Source of the DNA: Alnus glutinosa
Lineage: Eukaryota; Streptophyta; Magnoliopsida; Fagales; Betulaceae
Assembly: GCF_958979055.1 (NCBI RefSeq)
Contig: NC_084888.1
Coordinates: 4,978,001 to 5,042,000 of the forward strand
DNA: 64,000 nucleotides
Direction: 5' to 3'
Shown here: piece by piece, positions 31,901 to 45,339 of the stretch
How the letters are laid out: each line of letters begins with the position of its first letter
Position numbering within the stretch: the first letter of the stretch is position 1
Position numbers and translations under genes: made by a program
The notes under the pieces: model-generated
Told to the model about the DNA's origin: nothing
Databases searched by the model: none
The model's input: only the letters and a program-made list of their open reading frames with translations

Positions 31901-34900
31901 ACAATCTCTCAGTACTATAGGTAGTACAAAACTTGGCCGTGAGAAATTATAAAGCCATCCCAGAAAAGGTCCCATCCTTCTCAAACCCAGAAAAATTGAG
32001 ATAAAAAAATAGTAATTAGCATTTGAACACCAGTATAACTTTCTCTATTCATTTTTTTTACTTCTATAAAATTATTAAAAGAAAAAAAGTAAAAGAAATT
32101 TTTTCATAATAAACTATAAGATAACTAGGACATAAAAGGAAGACTCGAATCATATAATATATACAGGTGAGAAATTGAAATCTTCACTCAGTCCTAACTT
32201 CAAAGGACATGCAGCAAGATATTATTAATCTTGAATTTCATACAGTGAATATAGCAGATTATCAATATATATTGGAGTTTCCCGACATAATCAAACCAAA
32301 TGTGAGAAGCTTTTGCTATATACCTGAATATGGTCACACTCTTCTACAAACATGCGAAGCCTATCACTAATTTCTTCTCCTCGTAACGCCCAAGAGAAGG
32401 CATCCCTTCCAATTCCATAATTGTCAAATTCCTGATTGTCCATCCATAATCCACTCAGTTCATGTAAACTTTGGTGATGGTAGTGAACTTTTGAGAAGTC
32501 TGTCCAATATTGAACACCATTTTCTAAGTATTCAACTATATCCTCATCCTGGATTTCTCTCTGGGGACTATTCCTCGCATCATTGATGCCATCCACTGGA
32601 GTCAGATTCTCCTGCTCTTCTTCATGCAATCTTTGCAAGAACAAATTCCTCCTTCGAGGTTCAGCTGCATGAGTGGAAACATTACCAGTCCTGCATATTG
32701 GCTTACAGATATTCAATTCATTTTAAACAACACAACAAAAAGATTACGGGAGCATATATGGAAATAATTCCACTATCCGCAAGCTAACAGATTTGTTGAT
32801 TTACTTAGGGGGTACATTGCTTCAAGAAGCCTCTAGAGGTTAATGAGACAGAGTTAAAGTCACACCTTTTATTCCCTAAATGTTAATATCTCTAGGCACT
32901 CTCCTTTTAGGTGAGAAAACATGTGATTAAAAGACTAGTTACATAAAATGAGTCCAGGAACCTACAACACATAAACATACTAAAAAGTAGGTATAAGCAT
33001 AGTAGCATTACAGTAATTCAGGGCACCATTTCTGCAAATTGCAGATTTGCAGCATATGGATATACGACTGATGTACGACAGATCAAAGAACATGCATAAT
33101 CTTCATTACACTGATGTAATGTCTAGTAGTAAAAAACATTAAAAAAAAAAAATGCTCAAATGGAAAAGCTTGAAGTTTTTGCTTGCATTGGAAATAATGG
33201 TCACAGCACAAATAGATCAGATTAAAATCTAAGGTTTGCAATCTAGTTGACTTGTAATTGAATTTTGCCACCTAATGTTAAAGTCAGATAACACTTTTAG
33301 AAGATATTATCATGAGGGGGCATATGTTTTTGACAGTTGAGAGTGTTCTAATTCTAAATGGCATAAATTAGACGGTATATTATTTGTGCAGACCTCGACT
33401 ATTTTAAAATACCACCTGCAAAATTTATGCGACTAAACAAAACTAAATCGCTAATAAAGCGCCATCATTTCAAACATGCAAGCAAAATTGTAATAATATT
33501 AAAATCATACTTTTATAAAACCAAAATCACTAATAAGAAACAAAATATTGGAGCTGCTAAAACATATACATAAAAAATCTGACCATGTGATGACATCTGG
33601 TGGTGCAGATGCAACCTTGTTATATAATGAACCACGTGAACTCATAGATCCAAGTGAACCTGTGATGTCAAAAAAACTCTTCGGTGAATTGATTTCAAGT
33701 GAGAAACACGAATCAAAATTAGTCTCCTTGTATACCAAGTGAACAATCAAAAAATGAAACGAAAAATGATAGATCCTACACTCTCAATTTTACACTAACA
33801 TAAGTTTCTACTGATTGAGATGATTTTAATAAAAGATAAGCAACGATTTTGATCTATCATTAAACTTTTAACAAGTTTATGATAAAAATAAAGTGGCAAA
33901 GAAGTTGGAGGTCATAACTAACACCCCACACAAAACAGACCACCACCATTAGCCAGACAGAGTGCTCTCCTTGGCACTTTGGAGATGTAAATCTTTTTTT
34001 TTATAAGTAATAATTTCATTGAACAGCGCAAAGGGGCGCAACCCTAGTATACAGAAAGTATACAAAAAAGCCCCTACTCACAGGAGATAAACGAACATGA
34101 AAGTAAAAAATCAGCAAACGACAAATGACTCGGGCTATGTGCCGACACCCACAAATATAACATATTAAGCACATTTCTACAAAGAGTCCCAACTGTAACC
34201 TCCACATCCTCAAAAAGCCTAGTATTTCTCTCACGCCACAAGCCCCACAAAATACATAAAGGAACCTGCTTCCAAATACGGATAGCAGAACCACGACCTA
34301 ACAAGGTGCCCCAAGCACTCAATAAATCCAAAACACTAATAGGCATAACCCACTCCACCCCAAATAAGCTATAAAAATAACTCCAAACAGTCTGTGCCAC
34401 ATCACAATGTAGAAGAAGGTGATCAACAGATTCCCCATGCTTCTTGCACATAACACACCACCCTACCATCACAATACCACGCCTACGTAAATTGTCATGA
34501 GTTAAAATCTTTCCTAAAGCAATTGTCCAAACAAAGAACGCCACCCGCTTCGGAGCTTTAACACGTCATACACTCTTCCAAGGAAAATTAACCGCCTCAT
34601 GACAAACTAAAGCTTTATAAAAAATCTTCACTTCAAAATTCCTCTTCTTAGAAAGATTCCACACCACCCTATCAACCCTTTCATGCCGAATCCGAATAGA
34701 GTATAACTGTTCATAGAAGGCAATCACCATCTCCACCTCCCAATCCTGAGCATAGCGCGTAAAGAGTACATTCCAATGAGCCACACCTCCTACCACAGAC
34801 AAATTATCCATCACCCAAGCACCCGGAAAACGAGCAATAAAGTACAAATCTAGATTACATAGCTTGAGAGCCTGTTCCCATACCATAAATCATGCCAAAA

Positions 34901-37900
34901 GCAAATATGAGACCCCTCACCCACCTCAAAACGCAAGTACTTGGCTACAGTATCCCACCCCCTTCGGATAGACTTCCAAACACTCACACCATAAAACCCC
35001 GTCACCGGTAATGAACTCCAACCTCATCTTACACTCTCATACTTCACCTCAATCACCGATCGCCATAACGCATCCCGTTCCTGCGAAAACCTCCATATCC
35101 ACTTCCCCAATAAGGCTTGGTTAAACTTAATAATATTACGAACTCCCAAACCACCAACCTTGATTGGAGAACAAACCCGATGCCAATTGACTAAATGAAA
35201 TTTAGTCTCATCCCCCATACCATTCCACAGAAACTCCCTTTGAAGCCGCTCCAATTTCTTGGCTACACAAAGAGGAATGGGAAACAAAGATAAATAATAA
35301 GTAGGAATGCTGGACATTGTACAATGAATCAACGTCACCCTACCACCCTTGGATAAATAAAGCTTTTTCCAACTAGCCAACCTTCGCTCAACCTTCTCAA
35401 TAACCCCATTCCAAATAGAAGGAGATTTGAACGACGCCCCTAACGGCAAACCCAAATATGTCATTGACAGAGAACCAATTCTACAACCCAAAATATGTGT
35501 CAAAGACTCCACATCGCCCACCTCACCAATAGGGACCAATTCGAATTTTCCTAAATTAATCCTCAACCCTGACACCGCTTCAAAACATAAAAAAGTACAC
35601 CTCAAATTTCGACCATGTTCAGCCTGTGCCCCACAAAAAATTAATGTATCATCAACAAACAGCAAATAATTCACCACTAGAGCTTCATTATCCTTGATAC
35701 CCACCGAAAAACTAGACAACAAGCCTTGGAGCATAAACTCATTCAACATCCTACTAAGCGCTTCCATAACCACCACAAACAGCAAAGGAGAAAGAGGATC
35801 GCCTTGTCTAATCCCCCTCGAACTCTGAAAAAAACCTGTTGGCGCACCATTAACCAAAATAAAGAATCTTACAGTAGAAATACAAAATTTAATCCATTTT
35901 CTCCACCTCTCCCCAAACCCACACCTCTCAAGCATAGTAAGAAATCCCAGTTTACGTGATCATATGCTTTCTCCAAATCCAACTTGCATAGTAACCCCGC
36001 CTCCCACTATCCAGGCATTCATTGGCAATAAGAACTGAGTCCAACATTTGCCGACCACCAATGAAGGCATTCTGAGAGCTCGAAATTATTTTCCCCAACA
36101 CCGATTTGAGCCTATTAGCAAGGACCTTAGAAATCATTTTGTAGACCCCCCCCCCCCCCCCCCCCCCCCACCAAATTGATAGGCCTGAAATCCTTAATCT
36201 CCTCCGCATCTGCCTCCTTAGAGATAAGGGAGACGAAAGTTGCACCAAGCTCTTCTCGAACTGACAGCTATTATGAAATTCTGAGAAAACCGTCATAATA
36301 TCTTGTTTGAGAACCGCCCAACATTTCTAAAAGAAAGCCATAGAGAAACCATTTGGGCCCGGAGCCTTATCCCCGTTCATCTCCCTCACCACCTCCCATA
36401 TCTCCTGCTCCTCAAAGACACGTTCCAACCAGATACACTCATCCGCATCAATGGAAGAGAAAGAAAGCCCATCCACCCTAGGCCTCCACGAACTCTGCTC
36501 GGTGTACAAAGTGTAATAATAATTGACAATGTGCTCCTTAATCTCCACCGGATCAGTAGACATAGCCCCATGAATCTTCAAAGCTCCCACATGATTGTAT
36601 CTCCGATGCGAATTTGTCACCCTATGAAAGAATTTTGTGTTATTATCTCATTCCTTCAACCACAAAGCCTGAGATTTTTGCCTCCAATTAACCTCCTCAT
36701 ACAGGAGTGTTTTTTCCATCTCCCTTATCATATCGGACTTCCATACCTGCTCCTCCACCACTAGCCCTCGAGACTCCTTTAATCCCTCCAACTCTTTAAT
36801 ACATTCCAATAACTCCTTCTTCTTCTTCCCCACATCACCAAAAACCTCTTCATTCCACTTCTTCAAATCCGCCTTTAAAGCTTTCAATTTTTTCGTCAAC
36901 ACATAACTTGACAGGCCTTGAAAATCATAAGACTTCCACCACCGTTGCACTTGTTCCACAAAACCATCGGATTTGAGCCACATGTTTTCAAATTTAAAAT
37001 GTCTTTTTGCTTCTCTATGTGTACCACAATCCAACAGCAAAGAGAAGTGGTCCGATAAAAGTCTAGGCAAACGTCGTTGAGACACATCTGGGTAATGTTC
37101 TTCCCACTCTGGAGAAAGCAAGAACCTATCAATTTTAGACCATACACGATTATTGGACCAAGTAAACTGCCCTCCATTGCTGCAGAAAAACCACCTGCTC
37201 CTGACCGCTCACTCGGAAACCGCACCACATTGAAGTCACCCCCAAAGCACCACTGCCTATCCCACCAACTCATCAATCCAGCCATCTCATCCCACAACAT
37301 CCTCCTCTCCCCATCATCATTAGGCCCATACACACCCCCAAACGCCCACGTAAAATTATCCTCAGCGTTACGTAATGAGAGAGCTAAGGTATACCGACCC
37401 ACATATTCCTCCATCTTCTCCACCACCCTCCTATCCCACATAATCAAAATTCCACCTGACACCCCATTAGCCCCCATATAACACCAATCCACATGTTAGC
37501 AACCCCACAAACTACGAACCACCGCCCTAGTAATGACTTCCATTTTTGTCTCCATCAAACATACCAAATCAACCTTCCAGTCTCTAATGAGCCCTTTAAT
37601 ACGCAATCTTTTGTCCAGCTCATTTATCCCCCTTACATTCCAAGATAGTATTTTAAGCTTCATTAACACATGTCACGCCCCTAACCTTCCCTCTTCTTCT
37701 ATTAGATTTCTCCCCCTTCTTGTCATAATTAATGGAACAATCCAACCGCTTAATCTCCGTAATCTCTCTCTTTGGAGACGTACATCTAAAGGAACTGTCT
37801 ACAATTTGATAATGGCAATTTGACAATGGATTTCAGAAAATGATATCCAGGCACCATGTTATTCTCATCCTCAAGAACATGTCTAGGGGACACTATAACG

Positions 37901-39543
37901 ATGATGATTATGTTTTAGTAATGTCTATCTCCATCTGAAGTTGAAAAAATGGCCCGTGTGTAGAAGAGAATGGATAGGGCACCAACTTGAACTAAATAAT
38001 GTTTCAGAGAAGACAATGACTCATGGCTCAAATGAAACTTTCTCCCCCAATAAGAATGGGATGGAGGGTGCGGTCATGGGTTCAAATCTCATAGGATGCA
38101 TGTGTTACTTACCAATAGAAAGATCATGTGTTAGAGTAGCATATAGATGGACAATATGAGACTTATAGACAATTTACCAAAGCACCAAAAATTATACAGA
38201 ATTCATGGTCAACTACAGTTTGAGAACAATCCAGTTCTACGCTGAATTAATGCTTCACTTCACAATTCAGGAATGACATCATTTTTCAAAACTGCTAGCA
38301 TTTACAAGAGATGACCCAAAATGGTGGACGACAAGCAAGATATGTGGCCACTTATCCAGAAAATGAAAAGAATCCTTGTCACCTCAAATGCTACTCCCAC
38401 ATACAGAGACTATGTAAATAGACGTAGTTATATTACTAGATAGATCCCATTGCCCAAGGCAAAAAGGAAACTAGAGCAAGTACTCTCGTAACATAGTAGA
38501 TAAATTAAGCACCTTGGAAGTCAACGGAAACCAGGCGTGGAGTATATGTAAGGGTGCCCTGCAAATGTTTTCACAGCAATGCTATTAGCAATGTATCTCT
38601 ACAAAAACTATGCAAGTTAAAAATGACAAAAGCAAGTCCTTAGATTTACAGCAAATCAGTTCACAATGTTTTAGCATGAGACAATCTCAAGGGCAAATTT
38701 CTCCATCCTAAGAAGGCATAAATACTAAATGGGAGAAAGCATTGAAAAAAAAGAAAAGAAAAAATCAAATGCATGAGAATAACAGAGTTCTATCACTAAT
38801 TAATAAAACAATCATAAGCAGAAACATGACACATAATATTAAAAAAAAACAAAAACTCAATTCAAAAGAAAAGGAGAATGAAATAAAAATTGTGGTTGAA
38901 AAGTGTGTACTTCTTCCATATAAACATAGAGAACCTTAATTATATTTTGCCAAATTTTCTTTCAATAACAATGAGTTAATGATGGAATCAGCCACTAACA
39001 AAATTATTTAAGGTCTAAGTAATAACGATTGCAGAAAATCTTCTTAAATTGCACTTTAAAGTCATAAATTTCTACCTGCTGTGTCTCACCAGAACGGTAG
39101 AGCACGTCCATAGTTAAAGAATGATTCTTGAAGACTGGATCACTAGAAGGGTCCTCAGCCAACCCGAGCAACTCATCCTTCAGCACACGAAGTTAATTAA
39201 TACATCACGTTCTAAAAATGCCTAAATAACTTCAAATAACCTCTATAATCACAAAATCAGACGAGTCCTTCACGTAATTTCTATATACAGAGATATTTAC
39301 ATGCAAATGCATAATCTGTGATTGATTAAGAGGCTGTTTGGCAAACCACTCTAACTCTCCCTCTATTTCTTTTCACTTCTTCCAAAAAGAACATTTTGGA
39401 AGAAGTTTCTAGTCACAATATTTACAGAGTAACAAAATGTAAGGAAACGAAGAAGTTTGTAGAATCAGTACCTGGAAGTTCCAGAAGTGAGAGCCGATGA
39501 AGTTGGCGAAACCTCCAACTTGGATGGTCACAACTTCCTTCAT
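28926..39543 (-). CDS. DML1: DML1/Misato tubulin-like protein, complete
   Basis: Nine exons, in transcription order: 39543-39472, 39177-39076, 38558-38513, 33659-33584, 32690-32324, 31186-30943, 30557-30315, 30200-30081, 29374-28926. All introns are GT-AG and phases match throughout, giving 572 residues, close to plant homologues of about 560. The N-terminus [20 protein letters not shown] with FWNFQDELLGL and the [35 protein letters not shown] and [14 protein letters not shown] segments are diagnostic of the Misato family: Misato segment II domain followed by a divergent tubulin-like domain. Yeast DML1 and animal MSTO1 act in mitochondrial inheritance and morphology; the plant role is poorly known. 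The start is the only ATG before this N-terminus. Intron 3 carries a LINE. Exons 6-9 are duplicated as a pseudogene at 14.3-23.1 kb. Confidence 0.93.
33978..33994. repeat. LINE target-site duplication, left
   Basis: TTTGGAGATGTAAATCT matches TTTGGAGACGTACATCT at 37771-37787 at 15 of 17 positions. It adjoins a T-run (33994-34002), which is the minus-strand poly-A tail. Confidence 0.7.
34074..37490 (-). pseudogene. LINE ORF2 remains: endonuclease, RT, zf-RVT
   Basis: Broken pieces in different frames. 37490-36896 holds endonuclease text ([20 protein letters not shown]). 37121-36648 is a linker. About 36620-36327 has [10 protein letters not shown]. 36150-35952 has [12 protein letters not shown] and [11 protein letters not shown]. 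35935-35024 is the RT core, with [13 protein letters not shown] and the catalytic box FVDD in place of the commoner FADD/YADD. 34886-34566 is the connecting region. 34544-34074 is a zf-RVT-like domain ([18 protein letters not shown]). No RNase H domain follows. Confidence 0.85.
36146..36169. repeat. 24-nt C homopolymer inside the LINE
   Basis: An uninterrupted run of 24 C on the + strand sits where the RT frame would encode a Gly-containing motif. It could be slippage expansion or an assembly artefact. Confidence 0.8.
37771..37787. repeat. LINE target-site duplication, right
   Basis: TTTGGAGACGTACATCT, partner of 33978-33994, directly before the LINE 5' end on the minus strand. Confidence 0.7.
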
Positions 39544-39799
39544 AATTAACCTGTCGTTGGAAGCGATTACTTCACATAATCTTCTTCATTAACTAAATTG
39601 TATTCGTTCAGTAGTCGTGATTATACTGCTAAAAAGTATAAACCCTAGAAGATTCTACAAGTACTACTCACCTACGTATTAGGGTTCTCAGAAATCCACC
39701 GCCAAAACGAGCTTGGCGTGGTTTATAATTATGTGTGTTCTACAACTTCTACTTGGTTTGATCGAAGCTAGGGAATAGAAGCTGAAGCGGTGGGACTTT

Positions 39800-42700
39800 A
39801 TGCCACCGAGTGACAAACGGCGACGTTTTAGCGTTTTCGAGAAACTACACGCTTTTCAGGATTGGAAATTCTATGTACTACCCGTCATTCCACTAGGTGC
39901 TTCGGTTTTTGAATTTTTTTTTCATTTTCTTCTTTTAATAATGATTAATTCAAGAGGTAATGAAATATCGACTAATTCAAGGTATTAAAATTGTCGCATC
40001 AACCAAATAAAATAAAAATATAGTATTTAATTTTACTAATAATCAATTATATTTGGTCACCCTAAAACACAACGATTGACCACACCATTTTTTTTTTATT
40101 AACAAAAGAAAAAACAGAGACCCATACAAATGGATTGAGGTCTGGTTTGTGACACTTCGTTTGACGCTCTACACTGGCATGTGTGCACTTCACATGCAAC
40201 CCAAGCATGCATAGTAGCCCAAAAAACAAAGTTTTTTTTGGCTGCGGGTTAGATTTACAGCTTCGTACCTTCATAGTTGGTATCTTTCTTCTTGCTCACA
40301 GAGAAGAGAAATGCTTGACATCTTAATACTTTTTTCAGAATTTGATTCTAACATGATGTGTCACAATCTCTATTTCCTAAAATGATAAATTTCATATGAC
40401 TAAATTCTTTAAAAAACAAAAAATAAAGTGTTTGAATGTCTAACATTCTTAATGGAGAATCCCAAATCCTGTTGCAAACTATGTTGTGTCCCTTATGCAT
40501 TCATCGCTAGATACCTGTCTCGTCGAGCATCGCAGCGGTATTCTATCCGCTCAAGCTAGTTTCAATGGGCTCTACCACGCTATGGTTTCCAAGCTTATTT
40601 GTTGCTACAGTTGGTGTACCTACTAGCAATTGCAACTTTAGACAACCGCATCAAACCGTAGATTATGGTGGCTTTTTTTCTTGGCCAGTGAGCCAACATT
40701 CAAATCGGTCGGGCCAATTTTTTGTATCATTCTCAATAGTCCTTAGAATCCATAAAAACTGTACCGGTTATTTTGGGTGTTTATTTGGTTGCCGACCCAT
40801 ATTTTGTGTGTGATGCACCATTTCCCTTCCTCTTTTTCCTTTGTAGTTGCTTAGAAAAAAAAAAAAAAAAACGAAGAAATTGGTATAGCAGGAAATATGT
40901 CGAGATCTGAATAGTGTGCGAGCTATAATTGAGTGGATTAGGCTATTCTTTAGCTAAATTTTAATCAGAAAACAATTTTTATTTTTTTTCTATTTTACCT
41001 ATTCACTGTTAAAAAAATGCCTTATATTATACTCTTTAAAACTTTCTCTAGTTTATTAAAATAATCTTCCAGTATATAATATTTATTTTTTATTTTATCT
41101 CAACTTTTTTCATTCTCTTCGCATTTGAATAGTACAAAAAGTCAATAAAAATCTTTTTTCTTTTTGTAGAGTGCTACAGTTGCTAGCTAGATTTGGAGAG
41201 CAAATACCAAGCTGCAAAATTACCGAGCAATAACGGTTTGTTTGTTTAACTGTTTAGAGAGTTTTTTTTTTTTTTTTGTGAAATAGTATTATGATGTGGC
41301 ATAAATGTGGAAATTATTTTTTGTATTTTTAAGATTGTTTTAAGTTATTTGGTAATGTTCTTATTTTGAAAACAAAAGATAAAAGACACAAGATTAATTT
41401 TAACAGACAGAGCCACTACTCCAATGCAGAGGTATTTTTAAGGGTCTAACTAAATTTTAGCTAAAACTTACTTTAACTAGTTCAATGGAAAGGCTCTGAT
41501 AGCAACCAAATGGAATTGGGCTGTTTGTTGCAAGTACCAAGAAAGCCTAACACATGATGGTGTACGTTTTTGAGACACAAAACAGAGATTTAGGAAGCAT
41601 GTCAAGCGATGAGCTGGTATTCCAAGTTTGTCAAGTGAACGGCATAAGTTTTATGTTGCAGGGGCCAAATTAGTTTTCCAATTGTTAGTTATAATTCATT
41701 CGAATTGCCTTTATTTTCTTCACAATAAGCAAAACGAGGTGTACAGTGATTTCTTGCAGAGGAAAGAGCTTGGAAGATTCTAAACAGAGCTCCCTTCCTC
41801 CATCTCTCTTTTCATCTTCAAGACTTTTGGTTTATAATCAGTTTAAAGCTCCCAAGAAGTAAATGAAGACGACTCCAGCCTTAATGAAGACAAACCGAAA
41901 GGCTGCAAAGAAAAAAGACAGTAGAACATGACAAGATTTAAGAAGTGAGACGTGTGATATGTACATCTCTTTTACATATACGGTCCACAAATTTTATGAT
42001 TAATTTGCAAAAAAGTTGTAGAAGAGATGGACATCAAATATATTAAAGATGTAAAAAAAGCATTTATCTTCAGAAATCTAGGTGGTGGCTATGCAAACGG
42101 AATCATTGTAAGGAGAAGAAAAGCTCAACATCACATACCACACCAGCATATTCAGTCATATATGTCAGCTGGAGAAAGGAAAAAAATGCAAGGAACAAAA
42201 GAATGTTGGAGCAGAGCCTTCAATTCCTCGACTTTCATTTTCTCTCTTAATAGAATTGAAGGCTTCTTCAGAAAGTTTGATTGGAATGTGATTCATCTAT
42301 TATTCCATACGTCTAGGCCCAAAAAAAAAAATAGAGAAGGTGAAAAAGAAAAAACCAAACACTTCATGAAGGCAATTAAAATTGAAATGTATATATATAT
42401 ATATATATATCATGCAATATCATTTTAACATCTTCGCCACATGCATAAAAATGTGGGGTAGATGTTAAAATGAAGGCAAAGCACATTACTTCTGTTTGTA
42501 AGGCAGACTCCACAGCAGACTCTAGAGCATGCATAATCGAAAGGAGAAGGCAAATAAAACCTGAAATTATGATATTAGAGCAAAACTAACTGAAAGGGAG
42601 TTTAATGTTGAACATATGTCGGATAACATCATGAGAAAAAGACTGTCATCTCTCGTTCTAGTAGTAGTATCCCCTATGGTCATAGCATAAACCTCTTCAA
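39800..42700. other. intergenic between DML1 and the HHO gene
   Basis: Contains the DML1 promoter and the HHO 3' flank. The 42027-42428 frame ends in a TA microsatellite (42391-42411) and shows no known domain. I see no supported gene. The segment 40.45-40.82 kb is less AT-rich but unrecognised. Confidence 0.45.
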
Positions 42701-42824
42701 AAATAGAGGAGTAAACTTGTCAATAGGGCTTCTAAAACCTCATTACCTTTCTCTGCAGTAGGGCCTCCAGAAAAGAAAGAAAAAAGCAACTTTAGTACAA
42801 ATTCCTCTTTCTCTCTCTCTCTCT

Positions 42825-42834
42825 CTCTCTCTGT
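42825..42834. repeat. CT microsatellite in HHO 3' flank
   Basis: Part of a CT run at about 42806-42833, 115-145 nt beyond the HHO stop codon and possibly in the 3' UTR. Confidence 0.5.
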
Positions 42835-42949
42835 CAGAAGTATTAATTATACGTCCATAAAAGTTTATTAATTATTCCCCACGTACGTATATTTGCATCT
42901 GAAAAAATCACGGGGGTTTCAATGACTCTATAATCTTCTGCTGCCTTTT

Positions 42950-45027
42950 CTAGCCATCTTCACTACTATGACCATCTGATTTCTCATCTCCTGCTTCATT
43001 GCTGTCGTCTCCCACGCTAAATAGACCTTTAGCAGACCCAACAGCAAGGAGGGTAGCCTGTGGAGAACTAGACAGAGAGCTGTTTGGATTTGAGTGCTCT
43101 CCCCATTGATCTTGGGCCATGCACAAGCCATTTGTATTTGAAGAAGACGAAAGTTTTCGAACATGAAGTCTATATTTCTGCGAAAGCACAAGTATATACA
43201 TAAATCATTCAGGAAAAATAGGAAGAAAAATTATCCAAGATGTCAAGATAGAACGTGAGAAAAAACAGATGATAAGGACTCACTTGCAAATGGCTTTTCA
43301 CCTCATCATTTGTGAGACCATCCACTTGCATGAGGTCTCTAATTTGTTTAGGAGTGGCCACTGCAAAGGGGAACGAAACAATCAGATCAATACCACAACA
43401 AGAGTCTGTGAGAGCATTCTTTTAATTATATAAAAGAACTTAATTCAAGTATGTGAAGAATAGCTAAATTTTATTTTATGTAAAAGGGAGGCGATAAATT
43501 GAATAGTACTTTTTTCTTTTTTTTGTTTCTTAATTTCTAGGAATAATTTCAAAGAATGATTTTGAAAGCCCTGCAACAGGCAAGCTGCCTACTGGCAAGT
43601 CAGAAAACAATGAAACCACCCCCTTCTGGTTCCTCCAAGTGGTTCAACTGCAAGCAACTCCCAAATAATTTGCGCTTCCTACATTTATTAACTTAACAAA
43701 GACCTCGTAAAAGAATACCACAACTTTACTGCCATTATAGATTATACTATACATTCACTTTGTAACTATCTATCCGAATGGTTATCAATTTGTACAGGTA
43801 ACGTGAAAAGCCCTGTATAGAACTCACAGTAATAGTCGGGCAGCCAACATTCATTTGGACAACGTGAATTCCATATAAGGCCTTTCACATCACCTCTCCA
43901 AATTACTACTAATTATTGTTGATCTTTAACCCACTTTACCAACCCTAATCCGTATAATAGGGATCTGGCAATTTTGCTGTTTGTCAGGATGTGAGAGCTT
44001 TTATGGCCTACCTACTCTTAGCAGTTTACTACCTATTGGATAGATCCTATAGAAACTCTCTAGCAATTTAGGTAGACCCTATAGAACCCTCCGGAAGAAC
44101 AAAACAAATTATCAATCTCTAAAGATCCCAAGTCCAACCAAAAAAAAAAAAAAAAATCTTTTGAATGCTATGAAGTTACAAGGCCTAACCTTGCTCACCC
44201 CCAAGTTGTCGAACCGCCTCGGAGAAACAACGATGCAACTGAGGCGACCAGTACCGCCTTTGTTTCCTCTGTGGGTCTGTCGACAAAGATGAACCAGAAG
44301 AACCACCTCTACAGCCAGAATAGCTTTTTTTTTTGGAAACTGAATTGCTTGGATTTAGTTCAAGCGGTGGAGGAGTCATAAGCGAAAGGCCAGTGACTTG
44401 TGAAACCTCGTTCTCTTCCTTTGATGCCTCAAATGCCCCTCCCTTTTTTCGCTTACTCCATGGCTGAGCCGGGTTCTCCAGCACAGACCGATCGTCTTCT
44501 TCGCCTCGCTATAATAAAAAAACAAAAACAAATATTAGAAATTTTAATCCCCAGAAACCCCAGAAAGAATTTGTCGTTTCAAAAATCACCAATTTTGCTT
44601 CTGAGGCTGAGTCTTCTTTCTTGTAATCACAGGTGGTACCATTGCTCCAGAGCTGAGCAGAGCTCATCCAGTTCTTCTTGTCAGCGCTATCGTTTTCCGT
44701 ACGCTGCATTGCCTGCTCCTTCAACCTGCCAATAGCTACACACCCACCACATAAAATTGAATAAATACTAAATAAGCCCCATAAAATCTAAAAGAACAGA
44801 GAGGGAGAGAAAGAGAGAGAGAGCCCACCATCGGTTAAGAGAAGCATACAGAGAGGAAGCTCGCGTTTGAAAGCTTCGATCTTCCTCCTCTCATCTTCCA
44901 ATCTTCGCACATAATCATCAAGCTTTGACAGTTTCTCGGAGCCGTTTGTGGTGGTTGAAATTTCTCCGAGGAAATCAGAAATGGTTTTCGGGACAAAGAC
45001 CAAGCTCAAATCCAAACTCGGTCCCAT
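42950..45027 (-). CDS. HHO5: GARP-type MYB-like transcription factor, HRS1/HHO family
   Basis: Five exons in transcription order, 45027-44829, 44735-44590, 44508-44190, 43360-43284, 43177-42950, with matching phases, give 322 residues. The N-terminus has an EAR-like LDLSL (about residues 5-9) and the HHO hydrophobic domain ([43 protein letters not shown]). A Ser-rich linker leads to the GARP DNA-binding domain (about residues 190-255): [50 protein letters not shown]1/NIGT1/HHO proteins are nuclear repressors in nitrate and phosphate signalling; HHO5 (UIF1) acts in floral development. The HHO5/HHO6 subgroup is my best guess. The start is the first ATG; the in-frame extension upstream has none. 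Confidence 0.9.
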
Positions 45028-45127
45028 TAATTTCTCGCTCTCTCTCCTAGTCTCCCTCAAAGATTTGCTCTCTCTTTCTTCGTCTCTAACATAGAAGCTG
45101 ATAACTTAGAACAGGGAAAGCCCACAC

Positions 45128-45135
45128 TTTTTATA
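45128..45135 (-). promoter_or_regulatory. probable TATA box of the HHO gene
   Basis: TATAAAAA on the minus strand, about 100 nt upstream of the start codon, followed by a purine-rich leader. The position fits a short 5' UTR of about 70-75 nt. Confidence 0.55.
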
Positions 45136-45339
45136 TTGGAGATTCAGAAATCAGGACAAGAAGATACGAAAAATCGTACTCGGGTCGTCGCGTCTCCGAG
45201 TCAGTTTGGTAACCCGGAGAAAAACTCGCCTCGAGTTCGGGCGAGTGGTGGGTGGAGTCGGCCTGTCAGGTGTGGGAATCTTTGGATTCCGTACTCAACG
45301 CGTTTACGCGGCGTGGGTCAAATGAATTTTTTTTAGTTA

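Larger units (their letters stand above)
33995..37770 (-). mobile_element. 5'-truncated LINE in DML1 intron 3
   Basis: On the minus strand, from 37.67 kb down, the order is an endonuclease start ([15 protein letters not shown]), endonuclease body, a linker with helical Lys/Glu-rich text, reverse transcriptase, then a zf-RVT-type C-terminus, ending in a short poly-A at 34002. Imperfect 17-bp target duplications flank it. ORF1 is missing, consistent with 5' truncation. The element has the same orientation as DML1 transcription and fills most of the 4.85-kb intron. Frameshifts and stops show it is dead. Confidence 0.88.

Noticed and set aside
35427..37823. Plus-strand frames between 35.4 and 37.8 kb
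   Set aside because: They are complements of the LINE ORF2 domains on the minus strand.
37970..38130. Possible SINE in DML1 intron 3
   Set aside because: There is a B-box-like GGTCATGGGTTCAAATCTCA, but no A box, tail or target duplication could be seen.
42027..42428. 133-codon + strand frame
   Set aside because: It ends in a TA microsatellite, has no domain and lies in the AT-rich 3' flank of the HHO gene.
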